Assembly: GCA_023078685.1 (NCBI GenBank)
Contig: JALGAS010000002.1
Coordinates: 4,650,001 to 4,714,000 of the forward strand
From: Neopestalotiopsis rosae
Taxonomy: Eukaryota; Ascomycota; Sordariomycetes; Amphisphaeriales; Sporocadaceae
DNA length: 64,000 nucleotides
Direction of reading: 5' to 3'
The translations under genes and the position numbers were made by a program. The notes beneath the pieces are model-generated. The model was given only the letters and a program-made list of their open reading frames with translations, had not been told where the DNA came from and ran no database searches. Positions 23,350 through 34,989 of the stretch are shown here, in pieces (position 1 is the first letter of the stretch; each line of letters opens with the position of its first letter).

Positions 23350-25867
23350 TACCTTCCCGTCAGCGGTATCGGAACACTTACTATGTGAGAAAAAGCCAAG
23401 ATATGTCACGAGCGATAAGCTTTTCTGCCGCCCAGCCGTCTGGAATTATTGCTATCTGCTCTGTGTTATTATCACAAGAAAAGCTTGAAAATGGCATAAT
23501 TGTAGGGTTCGAAAACCATCATGAAGCTCGGGTGCTGTTTGAGCACGGTGGGTCAGGGACAATCCCTGGTGAATGGTCAAAGCCGCCAGCCGCGCATCAG
23601 ACACAAGGCTGATATCCACCGTGTCAGGATTTCAGGAATACCGGAGATGGCTTGTCTCGACTCTTGGAGGGTGATCATGTAGGGGAGCTCGGGGAGGGTA
23701 TGGGAGGCCGAAAAGAAAAAGGGACTCGTTAATACCAGCAATGTGATTGCTCACCGAGACGAGGGACCACTAGCCTGTAGGGAGATGGGCCGCTAAAAAG
23801 TCCAGTTATGTGCCACTAGAAAAAAAGAGGAGGTGCGGGCAGTGGATAGAGGTAACCAAAAGAAGTGAGACCTGGCAAGCCTGGAGCCCGCAGAGTTTGA
23901 ATTGGGTTGGGCTAAGCAATGGGGGCGCACCACTTGGCTTCACTGTAGCCAAGCCATGACCATGCAAAATCGGGAGAAGTCGGAAGCCTCTATGACCATT
24001 CGAGCCATTCAAGCCATTCGACACTCACCAATCCCACAGTCTCACAGGGGCTGTCGCGTGCTTCGAAACGTCCTACCACCGGCCGGCCGTTCGTCCATGT
24101 CTCTGTTTGCATGTCACTTCGTCTGAAGAAAATCCCTGGCTGTTTTGTGATTTTCCCTCCGCAGTGGGTATCCTCCGTAGATTGGGGGGCAAAGGAAGAA
24201 GAAAAAGTTTGCGCTTTGGGCTTACTCAGATGTAGTAATGAAGCGAGCATATCACGGTGTAAATCCTTGCAGTATATTTAGTATGTATACATATGTATGC
24301 TCGTACACAAAAGATGCATACCTATCAATAGAATCAACATTGACTTGCATCCGTCAAGAACGTTAAGAAGCTTAACTCCAATTTTGCTGCTGCTAATTTC
24401 AGAACCTCCAAAGGTCCAAGGCCTGGTCTGGGTTGTCTGGCTTACGGGAATGGTCGAGCAAAGCTTGAGCTCATGCAGGGACAAGCTCGCAGTCCCGGAC
24501 AGCGGATTTTCTTCGCTGACTGAGACTGATGAGCCTGGGCTGGGGGTCACTGAGATGCATGGATCGGACGGAATCCACAGACATGCATGTCAGTGGACAA
24601 GGGTCGTGTTCCCGAACGCTGGAACTGCTTCCATTGAGAATTTGAGCCCAACGTTCAGACCAGCCAAACCAGCCTTTTCATCAGATCCATTCATCCCATC
24701 AGCGAATCCCATTCCCACAGGAGTTCCCGCTGGATTCTCTGGCTGTTTGATCGGATCCCAGATCTCAACACTGTCTTGGCCTTTTTCTCTTTTGTCCATC
24801 CAAAGGAACCCTGCTGCTCCTGCTTTTGATGTTTGAACCATTGCTACCTACTCGGCAGTTCGGAGTCCGTAGTCGTCAGTCAACCAGCTAGCTTCTTTTC
24901 CGCAGCATCGGCGCCGGGTGGAGGAGCCAATCCATCGATCACCGGTCAGGTATCAATCCAGCAATCTTTTCCAAACGACAGAACGACCAGAAAAAGGAAC
25001 AAGAAGAAAAATTTAGAGAATAACCATGCTGCGAATCTTCGTATTACGTCTACATTGGGCAAGTCTAGCCAGCTTCACGATAACTATACGCGCGGATGTC
25101 TCCACGAATGGCCCGTTGGTGTCCGATGCTGCACATTAGCCATGTGCGCTATGCTATAACAGTTCCCACGCGGACGAACAGCTGCTCCCCCACAGCGCCC
25201 ACAGCGCATCCTCCGCTAAAACTAGAGCAGTAGCAGCAGTGCTAGTGGTAAACTCAATGCCGAAAACCACAAGGTGAAGAGCCGCCGCCCCCTTGACTAC
25301 CTAACTAACCTGCCTACCTACCTAGCTGTACTGTACTCGCAGATCCAGGTCAAGCTCGGTGAAGGAGGCAAGAAAGCTGGGGACTCAAAAAAAGAGATCC
25401 AATGTACTCAGTAGAACCGCAACGTACCGAAGCCTGGGGTCGGTCTTGTTGTCGGTCTTTCTTTCCCAGTCATTCAGTCAGATATCCCTGAGAATGGAAA
25501 TTCTGGCCGGAATCGGGTCATATCTCGCATGTAAGTTGTACGTACTACTGTACGTCCTACCTAGGCCCTCTCGTTTATTACAGCAGCATCCACGAATGCA
25601 ACAATGTAAAGCGGCAGTGAGGAGGCAGGCAAACAAGCAATAGCAGCAGTCTTCCTTTCTTATGCCTCGGCCGTCCATGAAGCTGCAGCCCTGTCGATTG
25701 GCTCACCTCAGCTCAGCTGCATTGCCGATACGTATAAACATGCCGCCTAACAGCCCGTAGCGCCGCCCACGTTTCCCATATGTCAAAAAAAAAGAACAAC
25801 GCCGCAGTAGAGGAGGTATGAAAAAGGTTTGGCATATTCAACAATTGGCCAAGGTGCGATGGCCGAG

Positions 25868-25903
25868 TCTGGTCTGGTCTGGTGACTGGTGACTGGTGAC
25901 TGG
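25868..25903. repeat. Compound tandem repeat (TCTGG) x3 (TGACTGG) x3
   Basis: Three TCTGG units at 25868-25882 run directly into three TGACTGG units at 25883-25903, all perfect. The two units share the CTGG core, so they probably arose by slippage from one another. Confidence 0.9.
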
Positions 25904-26699
25904 ACACTGGACTGACTCTGAATCCCAACTCCGGAATACGGAACCTTGCCAGCCAAACATGGAGTCCCTGGAACCAATTTAGCTCCCGAACCCCATTATA
26001 TGGACCCAACAAATCTGCTGCTAGGCCAATATACTCCCTGATGCAAGAAGAAAACCCGGAGATTGACAGACCCTCGAGACGGTCGACGGCCGCCGCAAAG
26101 CGAAGTCGACTTCTTGTGTGATTCAGAATCACGGTTTTCTATTCGACACCTTGATCTTCAGGTGCCCGTCTATTAAGCATTGGGCCCACGGCAGCACGTC
26201 TGCTTTTGGTTCCCCTTCAGGATTCAATACAATCACTACTTACACGAGGGTACATTGAGCCTGCCTCCCAGACCTACATTGTCTGCGTCCAAGTGCTTGT
26301 ACCTAGCTAGGGGTGTAGCTTCATCCAACTTTGTCTTTTCCCACTTGATCCTGGTTTTCACTATACCGTCGAAAACCAGCCTTTTCTGTCATCTCTCTCT
26401 GTCTCTGGTTTTTCTGTCTCTATCTCATTTGGCCGAGATCGCTCCCTCTACCTGGCTTGCCACGAGTGTCAAAAGCTTGAGTGTGTGCGGACTGCCAAAC
26501 CTTCTTTTCCCTTTTTCACTTTGCATACCTACGTTGCAGTTGATGATCCCTCGTTCATCCGTCGTCCAGGAATACTACCCTTGACCAGCGCCAGGGGAAC
26601 ATCACTTGGGACGATCTCCATAGGGGTGTCTGATTCATTTGAAACCACAACGAAACTACTGCCTTTCCCCCTTCTTGTGTCACGGCTGGCTATATCGGC

Positions 26700-29217
26700 A
26701 TGGCTAGGATTCTCAGGGCAGGGACCTCCACGACGGGGGCTACCGGGTCAGCTAAAGACTTGTTATTAAAACGCCCACACCCAACGGCGGGAATAGTGTC
26801 GAGACGAAGGTCTGATTTGATTAGCAATTCAAAGTACTACGACCGCAGCGCGAGTTCACTACCACCACATCCTACCAGTACCACTCAACATAATCCTAAT
26901 ACTGCCGGCCACCACCCACAACAACCCTGCACGCCTAGTCCGTCTGCCACGAATCTTTCCGAAAAACCTTCGTTACCCTTGTTGCGCGAGCCATCTGATT
27001 CTGGTCCTGCTGCTGGTCCTGCGGTTGCCAACGCCCGTCCTCACCTCCGCTCGAGGTTTTCTTCTTTTACTTTTCCTCTGCATCGTCCCTCTCCACGTTC
27101 AATGGCGTTCAACTCTACGACATACAGTACAGCTAGCTCAGATATTTCCACCCCACGGTCGTCTAGCCCGTCCTTCTCCATCAACTCGGCCCGCTCCTCC
27201 TCCACATCTATTTCCAAGCGCATGTCTATAAGTTCTCGGCGGTCCCAGTCCCAGTTCAATCCAATGTCTTCGGTCAATATCGCTGCCATTGAGGCTCAAA
27301 TGAAAATGGCTGCTCTCGACGGACTCCGTGGCTACGCTCAAAACCACTATGGCGAGGTGCAACAATACCGCAGCACCGACTATGTTCCCAAGTCGTCCGC
27401 AGGTGGCTACCAAGTCCTGCGGGAACCTCTATGGAATAAGGGTATGTTTTTGAACTGCTCTCCTCAACAAAATTGCATCTTCTTGTCCCTCATACTAACC
27501 CGTCTCCCAAGGTCTCTCATTTTCACCCGAGGACAGAATCTCCAAGAACCTGACTGGTCTGATTCCTCACGCCATGGAGAGCGCTGATACACAAGTCGAG
27601 AGATGCATGAAGATGATTCACTCGAGACAAACCCCCATTGACAAGTACCTGTACCTGTCTTCCCTCAAGGACCAAAATGTCGACCTTTTCTACCGCGTGC
27701 TCATTGACAATGTGCGCGAGCTGATGCCTTTGGTCTACACACCCACCATTGGTGATGTCTGCCTGCAATACTCGACACTGTACACCCGTCCCGAGGCTCT
27801 TTACATTTCCATCAAGCAGCGAAAGTCCATCAAGACCATTCTCCGGAATTGGCCCCACGCCAACCCCGAGATTTGTGTCGTGACTGACGGATCTCGAATT
27901 CTCGGCCTGGGTGACCTGGGTGTCAACGGTGTGGGGATTTCTGTAAGTCTATAGTATCCTGTCGGCTTTTCGCGGTCCAATGAACCCCAATACTGACAAG
28001 TCTATTTTTTCCAGATCGGGAAACTAGCCCTATACACTGGCGCTGCCGGTATCCACCCCGGCAAGACCCTGCCAATTGTTTTGGATTGCGGTACCGCCAA
28101 TGAGGACAACCTGAGGGATCCTCTTTACCTTGGTCTCCGTGCCAAGAGACCCTCTTTCGAGGTGATGCAGGAGTTCATGGATGAGTTCATGGCTGCCTGC
28201 GCCGAGGTTTACCCCGAGATGCTCATCCAGTTCGAGGACTTTGAGACCGAGAAGGCCTTTGCTTTCCTGGACCGTTACCGCAACCAGTACAAGTGCTTCA
28301 ACGATGACATTCAGGGTACTGGTGCCGTCGTTCTCGGTGGTTACATTGGTGCTGTCAACCTGTCTGGCGTTCCCCTCGAGGAGCAGCGCCTCGTCTTCAT
28401 GGGCGCAGGTTCCGCCGGTGTTGGTGTCGCCAAGCAAATGGTCGAGTACTACACCCGACGCGGCCTGACCGAGCAGGAGGCCAAGGACAAGTTCTGGCTC
28501 GTCGACACCAAGGGTCTCGTCACCAAGGACCGCGGCGACAAGCTGGCCGAGCACAAGAAGTACTTTGCTCGCTCCGACAACAACGGCCACCAGTTCAGGA
28601 CCCTCGAGGAGGTCATCGAGTACGTCCGCCCGTCCGCCCTGGTCGGTCTCACCGCCACCTTTGGTTGCTTCACCGAGTCCGTCGTGCGCGCCCTCAAGGC
28701 CTCGGTCGACTCTGGCGGCGTCGGCCGCCGCCCCATCCTGTTCCCCCTCAGCAACCCCCTGACCAAGGCCGAGTGCACCTTTGAGCAGGCCATCCAGTGG
28801 ACCGACGGCACCGTCATCTTCGCCTCGGGCTCGCCCTTTTCCCCCATCAACGTCAAGCACAGCGAGGGGACCGTGACCTACTACCCCAACCAGGGCAACA
28901 ACGTCTACGTCTTCCCGGGACTGGGCCTAGGCGCCATCCTGGCCAAGGCCACGAGCGTGACCGACGAGATGGTCTACATTGCCGCCTCGTCCCTGTCCGA
29001 GACCCTCAACGCCGAGGAGATCCACAAGGGCCTCATCTACCCGCGCATCGAGCGCGTGCGCGACGCCAGCGTCGTCGTCGCCCGCGAGGTCATGAAGGCC
29101 GCCCGCCGCGAAGGGGTCAGCGCCATCCCCGAGTCCCAGTGGGTCGAGTGGGAGGAGTGGGGTGATGTCGCCCTCACCAAGTGGATCAAGGACCGCGTCT
29201 ACGATCCCCTCAAGTAA
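26700..29217 (+). CDS. Malic enzyme (NAD(P)-dependent malate dehydrogenase, decarboxylating) with long N-terminal extension
   Basis: Exons 26700-27441, 27512-27942 and 28015-29217 join to 2376 nt, 791 aa. Introns have GTATGT/AAG with branch CTAAC, and GTAAGT/CAG. The enzyme converts malate to pyruvate and CO2. Conserved blocks are GYQVLREPLWNKG (237-249), VYTPTIG (322-328), GLGDLGVNGVGIS/IGK across intron 2, the metal-binding IQFEDF (462-467), FNDDIQGT (486-493), the dinucleotide motif GAGSAG (521-526) and FPLSNPL. Catalysis-related residues appear intact. The first 236 residues are Ser/Pro/Thr-rich with a basic start (MARILRAG), far longer than usual leaders. Later in-frame Met codons at residues 135 and 189 are alternative starts. 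The start is therefore uncertain and the catalytic part is certain. Cofactor preference and compartment cannot be fixed from the sequence alone. Confidence 0.92.
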
Positions 29218-29701
29218 AGGGCAAGGAAGAAAATTGGTGTCTTTTTGTTTGATGAAAGTTTTTACAGTCTGATTTCAAAATTGGGCGGCGTTTTTTTTTT
29301 TAACTTTATTATATCGGCTCCATGAAGCCAGGAGAGGCTTTATAGATATCCCATGCATTTATGGTTGATGACAAACAAAGCCGGCCGATAGATGCCGGCG
29401 AAAGGAAAAAAAGGGGAGAAGAGGATGCTCTAGGACTCTGCATATATAATATCTAGAGAGTGTGTGGATAAGCGACCTCGAATCGAGGTGAATATATTAC
29501 AGGCCAAGACAGCCATGACATTTTTGCAAAGAATCAAGAGACTCTGTCATCTACATGTAGTGAATCATTTGTTCATTCGTGACGACAAGGCAATGAAACA
29601 ACTTATGAAAAACATCGATCGAGTCTGGAAAACTGTAGTATTGAACTTCTCTATATTCCTCCAGGTCTTGAACCGCTATCCAAGTCTAGTTCTATAGAAG
29701 G
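29218..29701. other. Shared 3' region of malic enzyme and MFS transporter
   Basis: AT-rich sequence with a T run near 29290-29300, between convergent genes. It likely contains both 3' UTRs and polyadenylation signals. No gene seen. Confidence 0.55.
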
Positions 29702-31681
29702 CTACTTGTTTAATTCCTTATCCATTTGCACCCGCCACTTTGAAGCATTCTTCCGCAAGAGCCACAGGCAAATGTTCCCAGAGACCCAGGCGAGCAAGCC
29801 CACCATGGTCATGAGCCAGCCGTCGCCCATGACGTTGATGAGGGGCTGGGCGATGATGCCGCCGGTGCAGCTAAAGATGTTGCGGACAAAGTTGTTGAGC
29901 GCGACGCCGCTGCTGCTGCGGCGCGGCAGGAACTCGGTCAGCATGGTGGTGGCGGCCGAGAAGACGAGCATGGAGCCGACGCCGAAGAAGAAGTTGGCTA
30001 TACAGGGGGCGATCCAGTGCACCCCGCTCTGCGCCGTCCAGCCGTACCAGATCAGCGCCCCCGGGTACAGCGTCGCGCTGATCCAGGCGTTCTCGCGCAT
30101 GCGGTCCTCGGGCAGGTAGACGAGCTTGCCGTCGGCGTCGTACCGGCCCGCGCGCTGGGCGGACCGGATCATGATCCTGTCCAGCCAGGGCCCGCCCACC
30201 AGCGAGGCTATGAAGTACCCCAGCGAGCTCGGAATGTACAGCAGTCCAATGATGATGGCCGAGAAGCCGTACGGCGCCTCGGAGAAGACGGATTGGATGC
30301 TGATGTTGAGAACGTAGAGCGAGCCGAAAGTAATGGCTGCGTAGTACACTGCAATGTTTGAGTTAGTCAAGATGGTTCTGGTGTGGTGTAGATCAACGGT
30401 CATAGCACGTGTCTCGAAAGCCAAAAGCACGGATAAAACTCAGACTAAGATTTTTCGTCTTACCAACAATAGCCACAGCCGGGAACCGGAGATACGTCAG
30501 AACCTCGAGTGGATCAATGAGAGCCTTTTTCAAGGCTGCCGCTGCGTGCTGGGACTGCATCTGTACAGACCGGGTCGTGGACACGCGGGACAATGCCTGT
30601 CCATTGCTATCGGCATTTCCAACGGGCTGCGCAGCGGGCGCCCGCGGGACGAGGGGCTTGCGCTGAGCGAGCGTCTCGGGCAGGGCAAAGAGGATGAGCA
30701 CAAAGACGACGGCACCGTAGCAGGTGAGGAACCAGACGGTGCTGCGCCAGCCAAAGCCCTGGGCGAGGGCGCCGCCGACAATGGGGGCGATGAGGGGGCC
30801 CATGAGGGGGCCCAGGTAGAAGAAACCCATGGCGCGGCCGCGCTCGCGGGACTCCCAAATGTCGGCAATGGTGCCGGCGCCGACGGCCTGCACCGAGGCC
30901 GCGGCGCCGCCCGAGAGGACGCGAAAGACGATGAGCATGGCAATGTTGACGCTCATGCCGCTGATGAGGGAGAATATGACGTTTAGCAGAAACGACGACA
31001 GGTAAATGGTCCGCCGGCCCAGCGTCTCGGAAAAGGACGACCACCACAGCGGGAAGATGGACATGGCCAGCATGTAAAAGGCCACCGACAGGTTCACCAC
31101 CGTGGAGGAGACGTCAAACTCTGCCGACATGTCGGGGAGGGCGGCTATAAGAGACGGGCCAAGCGAGTCAGTTTTGGACCTTCTTTGCTTCTTCTCACCA
31201 CCAGACTTATACGAGCAGCAATAAACTCACGATAGAAAATGGCAGAACCCATTGGCGCAGCCGCCGCCGCAATAGCGACAATGAAAGTAATGGTCCATTT
31301 GGTCCTGCGCGAATAGTCATACGGCCGATGCACTTCCGGCAACACGGCCAGCCGACCAAACAGTCCGCGCCGCTTTGCCCTCGGCACGATACTTAGTGCC
31401 CGGGATCTGGTCGACGAAGCCCGCGACGTTCCGCGCTGTTGCGCTTCGATTGCGCCCACATCGCCGACCTCGTCGTCGTCGCTGCCCTCTGGCGCGACTT
31501 CGCGGACGGGTGGCGGCGGCAGTCCCGGTGCCGAATCGGCCGACTTTTCCTCCAGGCCGCGGGCCGTCAAGTTGTCGTCTTCCTCGCGCGTCGAGGCTTG
31601 AGACACGGAATCTCTGGGTTCTACCTCATCGGCAGATCGCTCATGATGTTTTTCATCATTGTGATGAATACTGTCCGGCAT
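29702..31681 (-). CDS. MFS drug:H+ antiporter, DHA1-type (Qdr/Tpo-like)
   Basis: Exons 31681-31231, 31144-30464 and 30348-29702 join to 1779 nt, 592 aa. Introns have GTGAGT/TAG and GTAAGA/CAG, and phases match. About 127 hydrophilic N-terminal residues precede the first membrane helix (ITFIVAIAAAAAPMGSAIF), which runs into YPALPDMSAEFDV, the usual DHA1 start. Motif A is SFSETLGRRTIYLSSF in the loop after helix 2. The GGAAASVQAVGAGTIADIWE segment and the GPLMGPLIAPIVGG helix are typical of Qdr/Aqr/Tpo transporters. A hydrophilic central loop (about 335-370) separates two six-helix halves. A plasma-membrane proton antiporter exporting drugs, weak acids or polyamines is the family expectation; the substrate is unknown. 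No biosynthetic gene lies close enough to assign one. Confidence 0.9.
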
Positions 31682-33014
31682 CGGTATTTTGTAACGTGAC
31701 TGCGGGGGATGGTGTTGATGATTACCTCTGGCCGCTTTGCCGGAAGCGACGTCGGCTATGTCCGCTAATACTACTGAGATCTGGTGAAACTTGGGGGGAT
31801 CGCCACAATAACTTTGGATGATGGTTTGTTAGTTAGTAACGGGAATAAGATATAATGCAATCTATTGGATTAATATTTGTAGATTGCCAAGCAATAGGAA
31901 GAAAGCCAAGAGATTTGACTGTGGTGGAAACATTAATCTGTAGCAGGGAAATAGAAGAAATAAAAGAAAACCACGACTCAGGAGATAAAGAAAAAAAAAA
32001 GTGCCGTACACATGGGGAAATAAAACGGGCAGAGGACCCAGTTTATCGGCCGGTATGTGGATCTGTATAGACTAACGCTTCCTGGACGCCATCACCGGGG
32101 AATCCATCCATCGCGTGCTGCCAGGCCCAGGCAGGCACTGCATTGGGGGAAGTGGAGAAGGGGTCCTGTCTCCTCCTCTTCCGTACTCCTCCTACTCCGG
32201 ATCTATGGTCCCGATCTCGCCTCGCGCCGAAGAGCCGAGGATGGGGTAGGAGGAGCTCCCTGATGAGCATTTGGAGTGGTCATATTAGTCAAGCGTTCTT
32301 TCACACCTAGAAATGTCATGTGGTGTTGGTAGCGAACAAGTCGGATTATAAACCGTCACCAACTAGAGGTCTAAGGTAAGTTGATTGACTGGCGATCTTC
32401 GAATTTCAGTTTCGTGACTCGCGATTCGCGCAAATACATGGCTGGGGTAATTAGTCAGCCATCGCTTCCAGTCGAACGCTGCAAGTGATCAGAACGAACA
32501 TGATAATTCTTAGATGCCTAGCTGAATGGACACTGTTGTTGAATGAGACAACTTACAGGAATAATCAGGCCAGAGTTTCATGGGTCACGGGAACAGAGTA
32601 ATAGATACTTCCGAGCTCGGAGCATTGCAACACCAGATGACAAGCGGTATGCATGCTATGTAGTTAGGGCAGGAAGTAAGCTTGCATTGGGGAACATAGC
32701 TTATGGCAAGTACGCAAGTGCTTTGCAGGCCCGTCATATGCGTAATCACTCCGTCACGAAGGAAAATAAGTGTGAAGAAAGATTAGGTCTTTACCCCAAA
32801 CATGAGGCCGTGATGAATTGTCTTCTGTGTGTTGGTTCTTCGCCGCATGATACATGTAAGCGGACACAATCAATGAACCAGAACGCCAACGCCTCTACAT
32901 GCCTCGCATTGTGGCTTCGTAAAGAAGCAAAACAAACCCCAGAGAAAAAAACAGAGCAGGATAAAATCAGTCGTGAACACATGATCGTAAGAGTCTGGCG
33001 GATCTCAGTGACCC
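31682..33014. other. Intergenic region, promoter of MFS gene and 3' of the basic-protein gene
   Basis: The MFS start is at the left and the 3' end of the next gene is at the right. The only sizeable plus-strand frame (32543-33058) runs into the antisense of the neighbour's 3' end and shows no domain, so I do not count it. Confidence 0.5.
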
Positions 33015-33786
33015 CTAGACCTCGCCCGAGGCCGAGTCGTGATCCTCATCAGCCTTGATATCGGTATCATCCTCCTTGACGCTCGTCTTGTCGTCATCAG
33101 CACCGTCAACATCCTCGTCGTCCTCGGCTGCGATCTGAGTCAGCTTGCTTGACTTCTTGGTGGCACGAGCCTTCTTGGGAGCCGGGGTTGGAGCCTCAGA
33201 AGCCTCGTTGTCGGCATCGGTGCCAGCGTGGTCCTCGGCGCCCTTGCGCTTGTTGCTACGAGGAGTAGCCGTCTTCTTAGCGGCAGCACTCTTGGGAGTA
33301 GCGACCTTGGGAGTGGCGGTTCTACCACCCTTGGCACCAGTAGGAGCAATACCGGTGAAGCCTTCATCAGCGGCCTCAATCTGGCTCAGCTTCTTCTTGA
33401 TGGCGTACATGGCATTGGTGGCGGAACGAGGGTTCTGGAAACCAGTGAGACGAGCGACCTTGTCAATGTCGACCTATAGAGTTATGCATTAGTAAGAACG
33501 ATTTGAGATAGGATGATGGGATAGAAGCGACAAAGATTGAGGAAGGGGAAGGAAAGCACCATGGCCTCGTGCGAAGCAACGCCATTGAGTTGGGATATTG
33601 GCAACAACTAGGCGGAGGACAATGCTGATTCGATGCGCACATGTTTCAGGAGTGACTTACATCGGCTTCAGTTTTGAGAGAAACCCAGGCAGCAGCTAGG
33701 ACCTCGACTTCACGAGCAGTCAACTCGGTCTTCTTGGCAGGGGAAGCTGCCTTGGCAGCAATGGGGGAACCGGTCTTGTCAGACAT
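33015..33786 (-). CDS. Small basic chromatin-like protein of a conserved fungal family (NPRSA motif)
   Basis: Exons 33786-33661 and 33473-33015 join to 585 nt, 194 aa. The 187-nt intron has GTAAGT and TAG. The N-terminus (TELTAREVEVLAAAWVSLKTEADVD) with DKVARLTGFQNPRSATNAMYAIKKKL forms a short predicted helical domain resembling a Myb/SANT-like fold. I recognise the NPRSAxNAxxxIKKKL element from many uncharacterised ascomycete proteins. The C-terminal half is disordered: TATPKVATPKSAAAKK-type repeats like a histone H1 tail, an NLS-like NKRKGAE, and an acidic end (DDEDVDGADDD). A nuclear, DNA- or chromatin-associated role is inferred from composition only. No gene name is justified. Confidence 0.8.
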
Positions 33787-34989
33787 TTTGGAAGTTGTGT
33801 CGGTGATGATGAGGTAGAAGAACAATGTTGAGGAAGCTTAGGAGATGTTGGGGGCTGAGCGTGATGATTGTTGAAGAAGTGTCGAGAGTAGATGGTGATT
33901 TGCTTTGTGGGGTGAAAGTAAAAGTATGTCTGTGTGTGGTCAGAAAAGAGTTGTGTGAGTTCTGGACAAGATGCTGGCTTTTGTACCTGGACTGCAAACT
34001 TGAAGCACCGAGAAGTGACGGATTGTTGTCGCTAGGGCGATTGACTGAATAAAAAAAATCGGTTGCCTGCCACCTTATAACAAACGCAGACGGAAACAAT
34101 CGAATTTGGCAACCACCTCAAAATTGAGCATTCTGCACGAAGAAGTTCGTTCACCCCCCAGGAATGAACAGTCTGCCTGATAGTATTGATCTCTCTTGCT
34201 GCAGCCAGCCTATTGATTATCTAGGTTACCTCATTACATGCCACTGCGTATTTTTATCCCATCTGTATTGTCCTCGACATTATTTATTAGATCAGCACTT
34301 GATAATAACCATTAGCAGATCGATGAAACTTGGCAGGATGCCCAAGATATTCCCATGTCTGTTTGAATGTGTTTCATGCTTCGCTCGCGTCATGACAACG
34401 TACACCAAGCTCTTTGCACTGAGAACCACTCTAGAGAATTTATTTTACCAAAGTGATTCTCAGTTCAACTGGGTAGAAATCATGATGCTCATCGCTCGGA
34501 TGTCTATTAGAATGTAGCATCATTGCCGCACAGGTCTGAAATGTAGACTCCAGTGACTGCCCAGGTGTGTTTGCACCCAGAGTTTTCCCGGTGCCCAGTA
34601 GGAGGGGTTAAATAGTCAAATAAATCAAAAGCTATCACAGGTCCTCGGGTTTGGGTCATGACCTGTATAAACAAAACTGTAAACTAGTTAGGCTAGTGGG
34701 AGTGGTCTTTAGGCTGTTCGTGTTCTTTTTCTTGGGTCATTAGTTCGAATCCAAAGAGTGTTACTTTTTGTCGTCTTTTTTCCCTTCTTCTTAGGCTCTT
34801 CTCTCTTTTGTTTTAACTTCCCTATTATGATCCATCTAACCTTGAATTGTTTTTATTTCCCTTAAATACGAGTGATCATTTAGCCAGTGGTACTTGATAA
34901 GGCGTGTGAGCACGTTTGGTATCTTACCAGTGATTAAAAGTGATCAGTGAATTTGTGTCGCACATTCCTATTTACCAATTACCATTTAT
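33787..34989. other. AT-rich intergenic region
   Basis: Promoter and 5' UTR of the basic-protein gene occupy the left part. The right part, especially 34600-34985, is rich in A and T, and I see no gene in it. A TTCGAATCC near 34744 resembles a tRNA T-loop but has no matching stem. Confidence 0.5.

Larger units (their letters stand above)
22839..26699. other. Gene-free interval of 3.9 kb with microsatellites, then promoter of malic enzyme
   Basis: Apart from short tandem repeats (listed separately) no gene is supported. The minus-strand frame 24841-24590 (begins MVQTSKAGAAGFLW) and the opposing plus-strand frame are weakly protein-like, but neither shows a domain nor a splice-linked partner. 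From about 26180 the plus strand is strongly CT-rich, which is typical of a fungal promoter and 5' UTR, here for the malic enzyme. Confidence 0.5.

Noticed and set aside
24278..24841. Overlapping frames on both strands of 80-180 codons
   Set aside because: Neither strand shows a domain, codon bias or splice-linked exons; cannot choose a strand.
28030..28860. 276-codon open frame on the minus strand
   Set aside because: Antisense shadow of malic enzyme exon 3, low-complexity Gly/Val/Leu/Asp composition, no domain.
32543..33058. 171-codon plus-strand frame
   Set aside because: No domain, and it runs into the antisense of the 33015-33786 gene.
34741..34752. tRNA-like T-loop sequence TTCGAATCC
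   Set aside because: No pairing T stem, acceptor stem or anticodon arm around it.
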